Positions 1 through 8,303 of a stretch of DNA of 64,000 nt are shown piece by piece. The position numbers and the translations under genes are program-made. This DNA is from Lentzea terrae (GTDB lineage Bacteria > Actinomycetota > Actinomycetes > Mycobacteriales > Pseudonocardiaceae): contig NZ_QFWW01000026.1 in NCBI RefSeq assembly GCF_003265345.1, positions 124,001-188,000 of the forward strand. Direction: 5' to 3'. Within the stretch, counting starts at the first letter, position 1, and each line of letters opens with the position of its first letter. Under the pieces are notes generated by a model that was given only the letters and a program-made list of their open reading frames with translations, was not told the DNA's origin and searched no databases.

Positions 1-250
1 GCTCCTCCGGCATGTAGCCAATTCGGCGCCTTGTGTCCAGGTCGACGGCTCTTCCGTTCCACCGCACCTCGCCGGAGTCGGCGGCGAGCACGCCCAGCGC
101 GATCCGCATGGCCGTGGTCTTCCCAGCGCCGTTGCTGCCGACAAAACCGAAGAGCTCACCCGCACGAACGTCAAAAGACAGGTTCCGCAGGGCGACGACC
201 TCTCCGTAGCGCTTGGAGATCCCGTCGATCTCCAGCACTCCCTCAGGCAC
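1..250 (-). CDS. ABC transporter ATP-binding protein (partial; C-terminus outside the window)
   Basis: Only the first 83 codons are present. The protein opens with a typical ABC ATPase strand (VLEIDGISKRYGEVVAL) and has a clear Walker A, GSNGAGKTT, near residues 38-46, followed by the A-loop/Q-loop approach ending GYMPEE. The start is taken as GTG at 250 because AAGGGG lies about 7 nt upstream of it; a second GTG at 238 is possible. The Q-loop, signature and Walker B lie beyond the window edge, so the transported substrate cannot be inferred. The short, soluble, N-terminal nucleotide-binding fold suggests a drug- or antibiotic-export-type ABC-2 ATPase, which is inference. It is transcribed away from the type VII operon that follows. 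Confidence 0.9.
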   Translation of the reverse strand, partial: MPEGVLEIDGISKRYGEVVALRNLSFDVRAGELFGFVGSNGAGKTTAMRIALGVLAADSGEVRWNGRAVDLDTRRRIGYMPEE

Positions 251-379
251 GGTGCACCCCTTCGTTAGCCCGGATGGCGGTAATCGGACTCAAAGTATCG
301 GTGAGCAGGGAACGAGTGAAACGATACGGGCGTCTACGGCGAATCGAACGAACGACCAATTCACTCAACGGGGGTGACC

Positions 380-832
380 ATGGAGACCATCGACCCCGAT
401 CAGTGGCTCAAGACGTACGGGGCCAAGATCGAGCAGGCGAAGCAGCAGGCTGAGCAGGCTGTGGGCCAGCTCGGCGGTGTAGGTGGGAGCGCAAGCTCGC
501 CGGACGGCCTGATCACGGTGACTGTCAACGCCACGGGGGTGCTGACCGACCTGCGGATCAAGCCGGAGGCTCGTGGCATGGACCCCAGCGAGATCGCCGC
601 AGCCGTGCTCGCCGCGTCCACCAAGGCCCAGCGCGAGGCGTCCGGCCAGGTCGTGCAGATCATGGGCGAGTTCGTCGGCGAGAGCCCGGCGCTCGACTTC
701 GTGAAGGCGCAGATGCCGAACGGATACGCGGGCGACGGAACCGACGAGGAAGAACCGAAGTCGGAGTTGGAGCGCAAGGACCTTCGGCCCGACGACGAGT
801 ACTTCACCAACCCGCCCGACGTCATGGCCTGA
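380..832 (+). CDS. YbaB/EbfC-like nucleoid-associated family protein of a type VII secretion operon
   Basis: The 150-residue product has the YbaB pattern: a charged, glutamine-rich N-terminal helix (residues 10-30), then a beta-rich core containing LITVTVNATGVLTDLRI, then a second helix rich in alanine and lysine. YbaB proteins are small dimeric DNA-binding proteins, and divergent copies occur repeatedly beside ESX substrates in actinobacteria. The ATG at 380 is preferred over a GTG at 374 because the GGGGG ribosome site at 370-374 would overlap the latter. The C-terminal 40 residues are acidic and probably disordered. It lies 20 nt upstream of the EspC-like gene and is probably co-transcribed with it. 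A direct role in secretion is not established. Confidence 0.8.
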   Translation: METIDPDQWLKTYGAKIEQAKQQAEQAVGQLGGVGGSASSPDGLITVTVNATGVLTDLRIKPEARGMDPSEIAAAVLAASTKAQREASGQVVQIMGEFVGESPALDFVKAQMPNGYAGDGTDEEEPKSELERKDLRPDDEYFTNPPDVMA

Positions 833-852
833 GTGCAGGAGGGGGTTAGAGC

Positions 853-1161
853 ATGCAGCAGCACTTCAACATCGATCTCGACGAGCTGAGAAACCACGCC
901 GCGAACGTGGACCGGCTCACCGATCGGTTGCGCAAGGCCACCGAGACGTGCGACCCGGGCTCGCTCACCACCGAGGCCTTCGGCGTCATCTGCGGTTTCC
1001 TCGCCCAGTACATCCTCGAGAAGGCCGGCCTCGGGCAGGACGTGCTCGGGAAGGCCACGAACTCGCTGATGGACATGGCCTCCGGGCTCAAGGAGACCAT
1101 CGAGCAGTACGAGCAGGTCGACCTCGACAACATGTTCGGCTTCAACGGAGGCCGGGGATGA
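853..1161 (+). CDS. EspC/DUF2580-like type VII secretion target
   Basis: A 102-residue helical protein with the layout of the ESX-1 secretion-associated EspC family: an N-terminal helix (FNIDLDELRNHAANVDRLTDRL), a central glycine turn, and a second long helix ending in a polar tail. There is no WXG in the turn, which is usual for EspC-type members. Such proteins are exported by ESX machines as helical hairpins, often paired with a PPE/EspB-like partner. The next gene starts inside this stop codon (ATGA overlap), so the two are translationally coupled and probably form the secreted pair. Start ATG at 853 follows GGAGGGGG. Confidence 0.8.
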   Translation: MQQHFNIDLDELRNHAANVDRLTDRLRKATETCDPGSLTTEAFGVICGFLAQYILEKAGLGQDVLGKATNSLMDMASGLKETIEQYEQVDLDNMFGFNGGRG

Positions 1162-2897
1162 GCACGTCGACCTCGCAGGGTACCGACCCGCAGCAGCTGA
1201 TCAGCAGCATCTCCAACACCTACTCGTCCATCGAGCGCGGCGACTGGGTCAATGCCGGCCTGGGCATGGCCAACACCGCGATGGGCATGGTCGGCATGTC
1301 CGGGAACCCGCTGAGCGGTTTCCTCGCCGCCGGCTTCAGCTGGGCGATCCAGCACGTCGACTTCCTGCGCGAGCCGTTCGACGCGCTGCTCGGCAGCCCG
1401 GAGTCCATCTCCAGGATGGCGGGCACCTACCGGTCCGCCGGTCAGCAGGTGCAGGAGATCGCGACCGAGTACGAACGCATCTGCGTCTCGCAGACCCGTG
1501 AGTGGCAGGGCAGGGCGGCCGACGCCTACCGCACGGCGGCCAAGAAGCACGCCGACAGCATGGAGTCGCTGTCCAAGGCGACGCACGGCATCGCCGCGGC
1601 GGTCGAGGGCGCCGGCAAGCTCGTCGCCGATGTCCGCAAGCAGATCATGGACTTGATCAGCCAGGCCGTGGCCGACATGGTCATGAAGATCATCCAGTGG
1701 CTGGCGGCGTCGGTCCTCACCTTCGGCGCGGCCATCGCGGGCGCGATCGCGGACATCGTCTCGACCGCGGTCAACTACGCGAAGAAGCTGGCGGACTTCA
1801 TCCAGAAGCTCTTCGGCTCGGTCAAGAAGCTGATGGACCTCGTCAAGCAGGTCTCGCAGATCGCCAAGGTCGCCGAGCAGATCATCGACGCGATCTCGTC
1901 GATGGCGCACAAGGGCGCGGGTGGCGGTGGCGGTGGCGTCAACCGGCCGACCTCCGGCGGCTTCGACGGCCTCGGCAGCGGTCAGCAGAACCAGGCCCAC
2001 ACCGGCGCGGGCGGAACGTTCACGAGCGGTGTCAGCGGCCAGGGACCCGGCCGCAACACCGCCGGTGACGGTCTCTCCAACGTCCGTCCCGGCTACGGGG
2101 GCGGCGACACCACCGGCTGGCAGGGCCCGTACGGCCAGGGCGCCGGTGTCGGTGCCGGTCCGGGCGTGCGCCCCGTCTACACGCCTCCTGGCGGCCAGGG
2201 CGGCGGCTCCGGCCGGCCTCCCGGCCAGGTGGGCCACCACGGCTACCCCGGCCCCGGCCACACGGATGCCGACCACCACCGGCCCCCAGGCGGTGGTAGC
2301 GGCACGGTGGGCGTCCCGCGCGGCGAGATGCCGGGAACCGGTGGTCCCGGTGGCACCGGCGGCGGGCGCTGGGTGCCGGGTCACTGGGAGCCGGCGGACA
2401 CGACCACGTCGGCCGGTGGCGTCACGAAGCCTCCGTCGATCGGCGCCACGCCGACCACGACGAACGCCGACTGGTACCGCCCGACCACCACTGACAACGC
2501 CGCGACCGCGGCTGCCGGTGGCGGCGGTGGTGGCGGAGGCGGCGGCATCCCCAAGGGCATGGGCGGCGGTGGCGGCGGTGGCGGTATGCCCGCCGGCCTC
2601 GGTGGCCCGGCCGGTGGTGGTGGCGCCGGTGGCACGGCAGCGCAGTTCGGTGGCGCGGCCGGTGTCATGGCTTCCGGTGGCCCCGCTGGTGGTGCCGCGG
2701 CCGGTGGCGGCGGTGGCGCCGCGCACGGTCCTGGCGGCGGTCCCGGTGGTGCCGGCGGCATGATGGGTGGTGCTCCGATGGGCGCCGGTGCCGGCGCTCA
2801 GCAGGGCGGCAACAGCGAGCACAAGCGGAAGGTCCGGATCGACGGGGAGGCCCTGGTCGACCCGCCCAAGGCCGCGAAGCCGGTCATCGGCGAGTGA
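1158..2897 (+). CDS. WXG100/EspB-like protein with long glycine-rich C-terminal region
   Basis: The 579-residue product has a helical N-terminal half (about residues 1-270). It contains a WXG-like turn (REWQGRAADAY near residue 115) and a hydrophobic helical stretch around MVMKIIQWLAASVLTFGAA, as in PPE or EspB-type substrates. After about residue 255 it changes to low-complexity glycine/proline/histidine sequence with runs of up to eight glycines, and it ends in a short basic/acidic tail (SEHKRKVRIDGEALVDPP). No toxin domain is visible, so a structural or surface role is more likely than an effector toxin. No membrane ESX components (EccB/C/D) are nearby, so export would need a machine encoded elsewhere. 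A terminator-like hairpin follows. Confidence 0.75.
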   Translation: MSTSTSQGTDPQQLISSISNTYSSIERGDWVNAGLGMANTAMGMVGMSGNPLSGFLAAGFSWAIQHVDFLREPFDALLGSPESISRMAGTYRSAGQQVQEIATEYERICVSQTREWQGRAADAYRTAAKKHADSMESLSKATHGIAAAVEGAGKLVADVRKQIMDLISQAVADMVMKIIQWLAASVLTFGAAIAGAIADIVSTAVNYAKKLADFIQKLFGSVKKLMDLVKQVSQIAKVAEQIIDAISSMAHKGAGGGGGGVNRPTSGGFDGLGSGQQNQAHTGAGGTFTSGVSGQGPGRNTAGDGLSNVRPGYGGGDTTGWQGPYGQGAGVGAGPGVRPVYTPPGGQGGGSGRPPGQVGHHGYPGPGHTDADHHRPPGGGSGTVGVPRGEMPGTGGPGGTGGGRWVPGHWEPADTTTSAGGVTKPPSIGATPTTTNADWYRPTTTDNAATAAAGGGGGGGGGGIPKGMGGGGGGGGMPAGLGGPAGGGGAGGTAAQFGGAAGVMASGGPAGGAAAGGGGGAAHGPGGGPGGAGGMMGGAPMGAGAGAQQGGNSEHKRKVRIDGEALVDPPKAAKPVIGE

Positions 2898-2913
2898 GCT
2901 GAGTTCTTGCGCT

Positions 2914-2947
2914 GAGAACGGGGCGTCCTTCGGGGCGCCCCGTTCTC
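2914..2947 (+). terminator. Rho-independent-type hairpin after the type VII substrate operon
   Basis: A perfect 12-bp GC-rich stem (GAGAACGGGGCG pairing with CGCCCCGTTCTC) with a short TCCTTCGGGG loop begins 17 nt after the stop of the glycine-rich gene. The gene on the other strand ends at 2974, so the hairpin lies between convergent genes and may stop transcription from both sides. There is no strong T-tract, as is common for actinobacterial terminators. Confidence 0.7.
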
Positions 2948-2973
2948 GTGTGTGGGAAGCGGGCTCCTCCGTT

Positions 2974-4359
2974 TCACACGGCGGCGAGAAGCTTCGCGAT
3001 CTCCGGCGCCGCCTTCGCGCGATCCGCCGGCACCAGCCCGATCCGCGTGCGCCGGTCCAGGATGTCGTCGACGTCCAGCGCACCCTCGTGCTGGATCGCG
3101 TGGACGACGTCGGCCTCCGTGACGCCCGGCGCGATCGGCGTGGTCGGGTGCGGCCGGTCGTCGACCAGGCGGATGTCCTTGGTGCGGCACGGGATCTGCG
3201 TCAGACCCGTCGCCTCGACCGCGTCCGCCGCCATCTTCCGGTACGTGGTGAGCTTGCCGCCGACGATCGTGATCACGCCGTTCTGCGCCTTGAGCACCGC
3301 GTGGTGGCGCGACAGGTCAGCGGTCTGGCCTTCGGCTTCCAGCAAAGGCCGCAGGCCTGCGTAACTGCCGATCACATCGGACCTGGTGAGATTTCGTTGC
3401 AGGACGCCGGAAGCGGTCGCGAGCAGGAAGTCCACATCGGACTCCGGCACCGTCGGCACGTCCGGGATCTCGTCGACCGGCTCGTCGGTGAGACCGAGGT
3501 ACGCGCGGCCGTTCGCCTGGGGCAGCAGCAGTGCGTAGCGGTTGCGTTCGCCCGGCACCGGAATCGTCAGCGCGGTTCCCGTCAGACCAACCGTTTTCGC
3601 GTCGACCACGAGGTGCGAGCCGCGGGACGGGCGCAGCTGCACCGGCGCGAGCGTGCCCGCCCAGACGCCGGTCGCGTTGATCACCGCTCGCGCCCTCACG
3701 CTGAAGGTGGCGCCGGTCAGAGTGTCCTGAGCTTCGGCGCCATCGCCTTGCAAAGCAAGGACTTTCGCGCGGGTGATGATCCGCGCGCCATACCCGGCAG
3801 CGGTGCGGGCGAGAGCCACGACGAGGCGGGCGTCGTCGACGAGCTGGCCGTCGTAGTTGAGGAGGCCGCCGGTGAGCTCGTCCGGGTTCAGGCCGGGCAC
3901 CAGGGCCAGCGCCTCGTGCTTGGGCACCCGGCGCGGGCGCGGCAGAACGCTGGCGGGGGTGCCGGCGGTGATGCGCAGCGCGTTGCCCGCTTTGAGGCCG
4001 GCCATGACGAAGTGGTTCGCGCCCGCGTGCAACGGGAACAGCATCGGCAAAGTGCGAGTGAGGTGCGGAGCCGTCCTGGTCATCAGGATGCCGCGCTCGA
4101 CCGCGCTCTCGTGGGCGAGCTTCACGTCGCCCTTCGCGAGGTAGCGCAGGCCGCCGTGGACGAGCTTGCTGGACCAGCGCGACGTCCCGAACGCCAGGTC
4201 GTGCGCCTCCAGCAGCACGGTCTTCAATCCCCGCGACGCCGCGTCGAGCGCTACGCCCGTGCCGGTGACGCCGCCGCCGATCACGAGAACATCGGCGACC
4301 TCGCGCTGTGCTGCTTGGAGGTCGTCCAAGCGGCGCGCGGCGTTCAGGGACGTGTTCAC
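2974..4359 (-). CDS. glpD: FAD-dependent glycerol-3-phosphate dehydrogenase
   Basis: The protein (461 residues) starts with a dinucleotide-binding motif, VLVIGGGVTGTGVALDAASRG, typical of FAD-linked G3P dehydrogenases. The GlpD signature FGTSRWSSKLVHGGLRYL follows near residue 60. It oxidises sn-glycerol 3-phosphate to DHAP at the membrane and passes electrons to the quinone pool. It is shorter than most GlpD proteins (about 500-570 residues): only a reduced version of the C-terminal helical domain remains after residue 380. Its start overlaps the TetR gene stop by 4 nt (ATGA). The order glpD - TetR - divergent flavoprotein matches Mycobacterium tuberculosis Rv2249c-Rv2250c-Rv2251, which supports the call. 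Confidence 0.9.
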   Translation of the reverse strand: MNTSLNAARRLDDLQAAQREVADVLVIGGGVTGTGVALDAASRGLKTVLLEAHDLAFGTSRWSSKLVHGGLRYLAKGDVKLAHESAVERGILMTRTAPHLTRTLPMLFPLHAGANHFVMAGLKAGNALRITAGTPASVLPRPRRVPKHEALALVPGLNPDELTGGLLNYDGQLVDDARLVVALARTAAGYGARIITRAKVLALQGDGAEAQDTLTGATFSVRARAVINATGVWAGTLAPVQLRPSRGSHLVVDAKTVGLTGTALTIPVPGERNRYALLLPQANGRAYLGLTDEPVDEIPDVPTVPESDVDFLLATASGVLQRNLTRSDVIGSYAGLRPLLEAEGQTADLSRHHAVLKAQNGVITIVGGKLTTYRKMAADAVEATGLTQIPCRTKDIRLVDDRPHPTTPIAPGVTEADVVHAIQHEGALDVDDILDRRTRIGLVPADRAKAAPEIAKLLAAV

Positions 4360-4931
4360 GGTCGCAGAGCTCCGTCCAGCTGCTTGGCCAGCTCGTCCAG
4401 CAGCGAGGTGAAGTCGAGCCCGGACGTGGCGGGCTTCGTGGAGAGGACCATCGACTGCGTGGTCAGCAGCACCACGCGAGCCTGCGTCTTGGCGTCGCCG
4501 AACCGGATCGACCCGTCGAGGTGGCCGGCCTCGATCTGGCCGACGAGGAACTGCTCGACCAGGCGTTGCGTGCTGCCGAGGCGCTCGGTGAGGTACGGGA
4601 GCATCAGCTCGGCGTCGAGCTGCAGGACGCGCTGCATGAGCGGGTTGCCCGACAGCGCCTTGATCGCCTCCACAGCCCTGCCGACCAGCTGCTCACGGGC
4701 GTTGCCCCGGCCGGCGGTCTGCTCCACCTGGGCCAGCAGGGCAGCGAACTCTCTCGTCATCAGCGCACGGACGAGGTGGTCCACGTCCGGGTAACGCCGG
4801 TAGAGGGTCATCCGGCTCACGTTGGCGCGTTTTGCCACGTCAGTGAGGGTGGTCCGGCGCACCCCCACCTCCAGAACACACTCACGGGTGGCGTCGAGCA
4901 GCGCGTCGTGGGTGTGACGTTGAGACGTCAT
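4356..4931 (-). CDS. TetR-family transcriptional regulator of the glpD / flavoprotein pair
   Basis: A 191-residue regulator with a TetR helix-turn-helix in residues 10-55 (TLTDVAKRANVSRMTLYRRYPDVDHLVRAL) and an all-helical ligand-binding C-terminal half. It is coupled to glpD by a 4-nt overlap and its start abuts, on the opposite strand, the first codons of the alkyl-DHAP-synthase-like gene. An imperfect inverted repeat lies in that junction (4934-4952). Autoregulation together with control of the divergent flavoprotein gene is therefore likely. The ligand is unknown; an acyl or glycerol-lipid derivative would suit the neighbours, but that is inference. Confidence 0.88.
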   Translation of the reverse strand: MTSQRHTHDALLDATRECVLEVGVRRTTLTDVAKRANVSRMTLYRRYPDVDHLVRALMTREFAALLAQVEQTAGRGNAREQLVGRAVEAIKALSGNPLMQRVLQLDAELMLPYLTERLGSTQRLVEQFLVGQIEAGHLDGSIRFGDAKTQARVVLLTTQSMVLSTKPATSGLDFTSLLDELAKQLDGALRP

Positions 4932-4933
4932 GT

Positions 4934-4952
4934 GTCACACTGTAGCAGTGAC
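4934..4952. promoter_or_regulatory. Candidate TetR operator spanning the divergent start codons
   Basis: The junction between the TetR start (4931) and the flavoprotein start (GTG 4948) holds an imperfect inverted repeat, GTCACACTG - TAG - CAGTGAC. It is the only dyad in the very short shared region, and it lies where a repressor would block both genes. The length and asymmetry fit TetR operators loosely. No footprint-type evidence exists in the sequence. Confidence 0.45.
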
Positions 4953-6492
4953 CAGGGCTCGATGGACTACCGAAACCACGCCGTTGCCGCCGCACGCGCT
5001 GGCTTGGCTGAGTCAGCGCGTTGGGCTGGGGGAGCCGTTCGAGGAGGTGCCGCTGTCGGCACCCGAGTCGGCGCTGTCCGAGGACGCTTTCGAGGCGTTG
5101 GAAGCGGTCAGCACGATCTCACTCGATGCCGATGACCGGCTGGGACGCGCCGGCGGATTGTCCTATCTCGACCTGCTGCGCCACCGCGGGCACGGCACGC
5201 CCGCGGTCCCGGACGCGGTGGTTCAGCCTGCGACTCCGGCCGAGGTCGTGGAGGTGTTGCAGGTTTGCGTGGAGCACGACGTCGCCGTGGTTCCCTTTGG
5301 CGGGGGCACGTCCGTCGTGGGTGGCGTGGAGGCCCTGCGCGGCTCCAAGTCCGCCGTCGTCGCCCTCGACCTGGCCGGGTTGGGCTCGCTGGTCTCCATC
5401 GACCCCGTGTCGCGGGTGGCGGTGCTGCAGGCGGGGGTCACCGGGCCTGAGGCCGACAGATTGCTGGGGGAGCACGGGTTCACGCTCGGGCACGTGCCGC
5501 AGTCGTTCGAGCGCGCCACGATCGGCGGGTTCGCCGCCACTCGGTCCGCCGGGCAGGCTTCGTCCGGCTACGGCCGGTTCGAGGACATGGTCGAGTCGGT
5601 CCGCGTCGCCACTCCGGTCGGGGAATGGGTTGTCGGTGCTGCGCCCGCTTCGGCCGCCGGCCCGGATCTGAAGCAGCTCGTGCTGGGCAGCGAAGGCCTG
5701 TTCGGCGTGATCACCGAGGTGACTGTCCGGGTGCGGCCCAAGCCGTACGGGCCGCGGTACGAGGGCTTCGTCGTGGACGGCTGGGAAGCCGGGGTCGACC
5801 TCGTGCGCACGCTGGCTCAGGACGGGGTGCTGGCCGACATCACTCGTCTGTCCGATGTGGACGAGACTGAGGTCGCGCTGGAGCTGGCCGGACCCAAGGC
5901 CGCCACCTTGAAGAAGTACCTGCGGTTCCGCGGTGTCGAGCAGCCCTGCCTGGTGATCCTCGGGTGGGAGTGCCGGTCGCGGTCCGCCACCATGAGTGCG
6001 TTGAGCGGCAAGAAGGTTGTCCGCCTCGGCCGCGCCATGGGTGCCTCCTGGCTGCACGGCCGGTTCAACGGTCCGCGCCAGCGCGACGCTCTGCTGGATG
6101 CGGGCGTCTGCGTGGAGACGCTGGAAACCGCCACGCACTGGTCCCGCGTGTCCGAGCTGCGCGACGCGGTGCGCTCGGCTTTGGCTGAAGAGCTGGGCAA
6201 CCCGGTCGTCATGTGCCACATCTCGCACGCCTACGAGACCGGGGCCTCGCTGTACTTCACCGTGCTGGTGCCGCGGGATCTCGCGGATCCGGTCGGGCAG
6301 TGGCAGCGCGCCAAGGTCGCGGCGTCGGAGGCGATCTCGCGGCTCGGCACGATCACGCACCACCACGCGGTGGGGCGCGATCACCAGCCGTGGCTGGAAA
6401 AGGAGATCGGGTCCATCGGGGTGGACGTGCTGCGCGCCGTGAAAGCCCAGCTGGACCCGACCGGAATCCTCAACCCCGGCAAGCTGCTTTAG
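4948..6492 (+). CDS. FAD-binding oxidoreductase of the alkyldihydroxyacetonephosphate synthase type
   Basis: The 514-residue flavoprotein has a VAO/PCMH-type FAD domain (residues 90-270). It contains VVPFGGGTSVVGGVE (pyrophosphate loop) and TIGGFAATRSAGQASSGYGRFEDMV, followed by an FAD-linked oxidase C-terminal domain with the HHHAVGRDH motif near residue 470 and the terminal LDPTGILNPGKLL. These features match AGPS-like enzymes, including mycobacterial Rv2251. True ether-lipid synthesis is unproven in this group. An upstream in-frame ATG at 4930 would overlap the TetR start codon. GTG 4948 is favoured, but no ribosome site is obvious, so the transcript may be leaderless. It ends 1 nt before the convergent MDR gene. 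Confidence 0.85.
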   Translation: MTRARWTTETTPLPPHALAWLSQRVGLGEPFEEVPLSAPESALSEDAFEALEAVSTISLDADDRLGRAGGLSYLDLLRHRGHGTPAVPDAVVQPATPAEVVEVLQVCVEHDVAVVPFGGGTSVVGGVEALRGSKSAVVALDLAGLGSLVSIDPVSRVAVLQAGVTGPEADRLLGEHGFTLGHVPQSFERATIGGFAATRSAGQASSGYGRFEDMVESVRVATPVGEWVVGAAPASAAGPDLKQLVLGSEGLFGVITEVTVRVRPKPYGPRYEGFVVDGWEAGVDLVRTLAQDGVLADITRLSDVDETEVALELAGPKAATLKKYLRFRGVEQPCLVILGWECRSRSATMSALSGKKVVRLGRAMGASWLHGRFNGPRQRDALLDAGVCVETLETATHWSRVSELRDAVRSALAEELGNPVVMCHISHAYETGASLYFTVLVPRDLADPVGQWQRAKVAASEAISRLGTITHHHAVGRDHQPWLEKEIGSIGVDVLRAVKAQLDPTGILNPGKLL

Positions 6493-6493
6493 C

Positions 6494-7507
6494 TCAGAAC
6501 TGCACGAGCATCTTGCCGGTGTTGTCGCCGCGCAGCATGCCCAGGAACGCCGACGGTGCCTGGCGGGCGCCACCCTCGATGACGGTTTCGGTGTACTTCA
6601 ACTTGCCGGAGGCGATCCAGGCGCCCACCTCGGCGATGAACTGCTGCTGCAGGTTCTTGTGGTCGCCGACCAGCAGGCCGCGCAGGGTCAGGCGCTTCGC
6701 GATCACCTGGACGAGGTTGCGCGGGGCGGCCGGGGGCTCGGTGTCGTTGTACTGGGCGATGGCGCCGCAGATGGCGACTCGGCCGTGCACGTTCAGGGAG
6801 GAGATGGCGGCCTCGAGGTGCTCGCCACCGACGTTGTCGAAGTAGACGTCGATGCCGTTGGGGGCGGCGGCCGCGAGCTGCTCGGCGACCGGGCCGTCCT
6901 TGTAGTTGAAGGCGGCGTCGAAGCCGAGCTCCTCGGTGAGGTACTTGACCTTCTCGGGCGAGCCGGCCGAGCCGATGACGCGCGAGGCGCCCTTGAGGCG
7001 GGCGATCTGGCCCACGAGCTGGCCGACGGCGCCTGCTGCGCCGGAGACGAAGACGACGTCGCCCTCCTTGAACTCGGCGGTCGCCAGCAGGCCCGCGTAG
7101 GCGGTCAGGCCGGGCATGCCGAGGACGCCCAGGTAGGCGCTCAGGGGGGCCACGTTCGGGTCGACCTTGACCGCGTGGGCGGCGTTGACGACGGCGTACT
7201 CGCGCCAGCCGAGGCCGTGCAGGACGTTGTCGCCCACGGCCAGTCCGGAAACGCCGTCGCCGACAGCCACGATCTCGCCGACCGCGCCGCCGTCGAGGGG
7301 CTGGCCCACCTGGAACGGCGGGGCGTAGGACTTGACGTCGTTCATGCGGCCGCGCATGTACGGGTCGACGCTCATGACCACGTTGCGCACGAGGATCTGG
7401 CCCTCACCGGGGGTGGGGATGTCGACCTCGGCGATCTCGAAGGTGTCCTCGGTCGGCCAGCCCTTCGGGCGGGACGCGAGCCGGACCTCGAGTGCGGTGC
7501 TGGTCAT
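6494..7507 (-). CDS. NADP-dependent MDR oxidoreductase (CurA / 2-alkenal reductase type)
   Basis: A 337-residue zinc-free medium-chain dehydrogenase. The N-terminal GroES-like fold holds the leukotriene-dehydrogenase-type motif VMSVDPYMRGRM (residues 40-51). The Rossmann domain has VFVSGAAGAVGQLVGQIARLKG near residue 150, followed by YFDNVGGEHLEAAI and a C-terminal KMLVQF. Family members reduce alpha,beta-unsaturated carbonyls or 15-oxoprostaglandins with NADPH. ATG 7507 is chosen over an upstream in-frame start at 7555 because homologues begin at this point and GGAG lies upstream. It stands alone, convergent with the flavoprotein, with an 82-nt gap to the next operon. Confidence 0.88.
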   Translation of the reverse strand: MTSTALEVRLASRPKGWPTEDTFEIAEVDIPTPGEGQILVRNVVMSVDPYMRGRMNDVKSYAPPFQVGQPLDGGAVGEIVAVGDGVSGLAVGDNVLHGLGWREYAVVNAAHAVKVDPNVAPLSAYLGVLGMPGLTAYAGLLATAEFKEGDVVFVSGAAGAVGQLVGQIARLKGASRVIGSAGSPEKVKYLTEELGFDAAFNYKDGPVAEQLAAAAPNGIDVYFDNVGGEHLEAAISSLNVHGRVAICGAIAQYNDTEPPAAPRNLVQVIAKRLTLRGLLVGDHKNLQQQFIAEVGAWIASGKLKYTETVIEGGARQAPSAFLGMLRGDNTGKMLVQF

Positions 7508-7589
7508 GGTCGAACCATCTCCATCCTGGAATTGCGGATCAATTATCCGGTTCAACAGCCCTCGACGGAGGAGTGTTCCGGGATGTGAG

Positions 7590-8303
7590 CTAGACCGCAG
7601 GAAGAAGGGTGGTGACGTCTCGGTACGCGAAGCCGAGCTTGCGGTAGAGCGCGATGGCCGGGGCGTTGTAGTTGTCCACGAAGAGGGCGCAGGTGCCGTA
7701 CAGGGTGAGCAGGGAGGACGTGACGAACTGGCAGACGCGCTCGCCCAGGCCCTGGCCCGTGTGCGACGGGTGGACGGCCACGCCCATCATGAAGCCGACA
7801 TCCGCTGACGACCACGCCTCGGCTGCGGTGGCCACCAGGGTGTCGTCGGCGCGGATGCCTGCCCAGCGCCGGACGCCGTGTTCGCCCGGCCAGGCCCAGG
7901 AGTCCGGGTTGGCCGCGCGCAGGAGCGGCGGGACCTCGTCCACAGAGGACAGCCAGGAGACGTCAGCGGGCAGAGCCAGGGAACCGGAGCGGTCCATCCA
8001 GCCGAAGGGCTTGTCCTCCACCCACGGCGTGGGCATCAGCTCCGCCACCTCGCAGGCGAGCGGCCGTTCCATGAGCGGACGCAACTCGACGCCCCGGCCG
8101 TGCGCCGCCAGCAGGGAGGCCACGCCTTCAGCCGGCCCGGACATGACCAGCCGGCGACGTCGGGTGAGGTAGGGCGCGTGGACGGCCACCGCGCCCCGGT
8201 GTTCCCAGGCAGCACCGCCGGCCGACAGCGCCTGGGCCGCCCAGCGGACCATGGGGTCGGCGGAGGCGTCCTGGACGTCGGCGGGCGTGCGTAAGCGGCG
8301 CAC
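7590..8303 (-). CDS. GNAT-family N-acetyltransferase closing the FtsK-like operon
   Basis: The 237-residue protein carries a GNAT acetyl-CoA site in its C-terminal third (GVAVHPSHTGQGLGERV near residues 175-191). The characteristic tail, NAPAIALYRKLGFAYRDV, follows. The N-terminal 130 residues are helical and include an arginine-rich stretch (YLTRRRRLVMSG). The GTG start immediately follows the TGA of the coiled-coil gene with no spacing, so translation is coupled. As the last gene of a five-gene unit it may modify a partner protein of the operon. The substrate is unknown, and a general small-molecule acetyltransferase cannot be excluded. Confidence 0.85.
   Translation of the reverse strand: MRRLRTPADVQDASADPMVRWAAQALSAGGAAWEHRGAVAVHAPYLTRRRRLVMSGPAEGVASLLAAHGRGVELRPLMERPLACEVAELMPTPWVEDKPFGWMDRSGSLALPADVSWLSSVDEVPPLLRAANPDSWAWPGEHGVRRWAGIRADDTLVATAAEAWSSADVGFMMGVAVHPSHTGQGLGERVCQFVTSSLLTLYGTCALFVDNYNAPAIALYRKLGFAYRDVTTLLPAV

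Noticed and set aside
2500-2780. Glycine-codon repeats as a variable DNA repeat locus
   Set aside because: They are low-complexity coding sequence in the WXG-type protein. No exact tandem unit of constant length is visible.
846-3083. Very long minus-strand open frame opposite the type VII substrate gene
   Set aside because: It is antisense to three well-supported genes and its composition (runs of Ala/Arg/Gly/Thr) is what GC-rich antisense frames produce. There is no domain or ribosome site.
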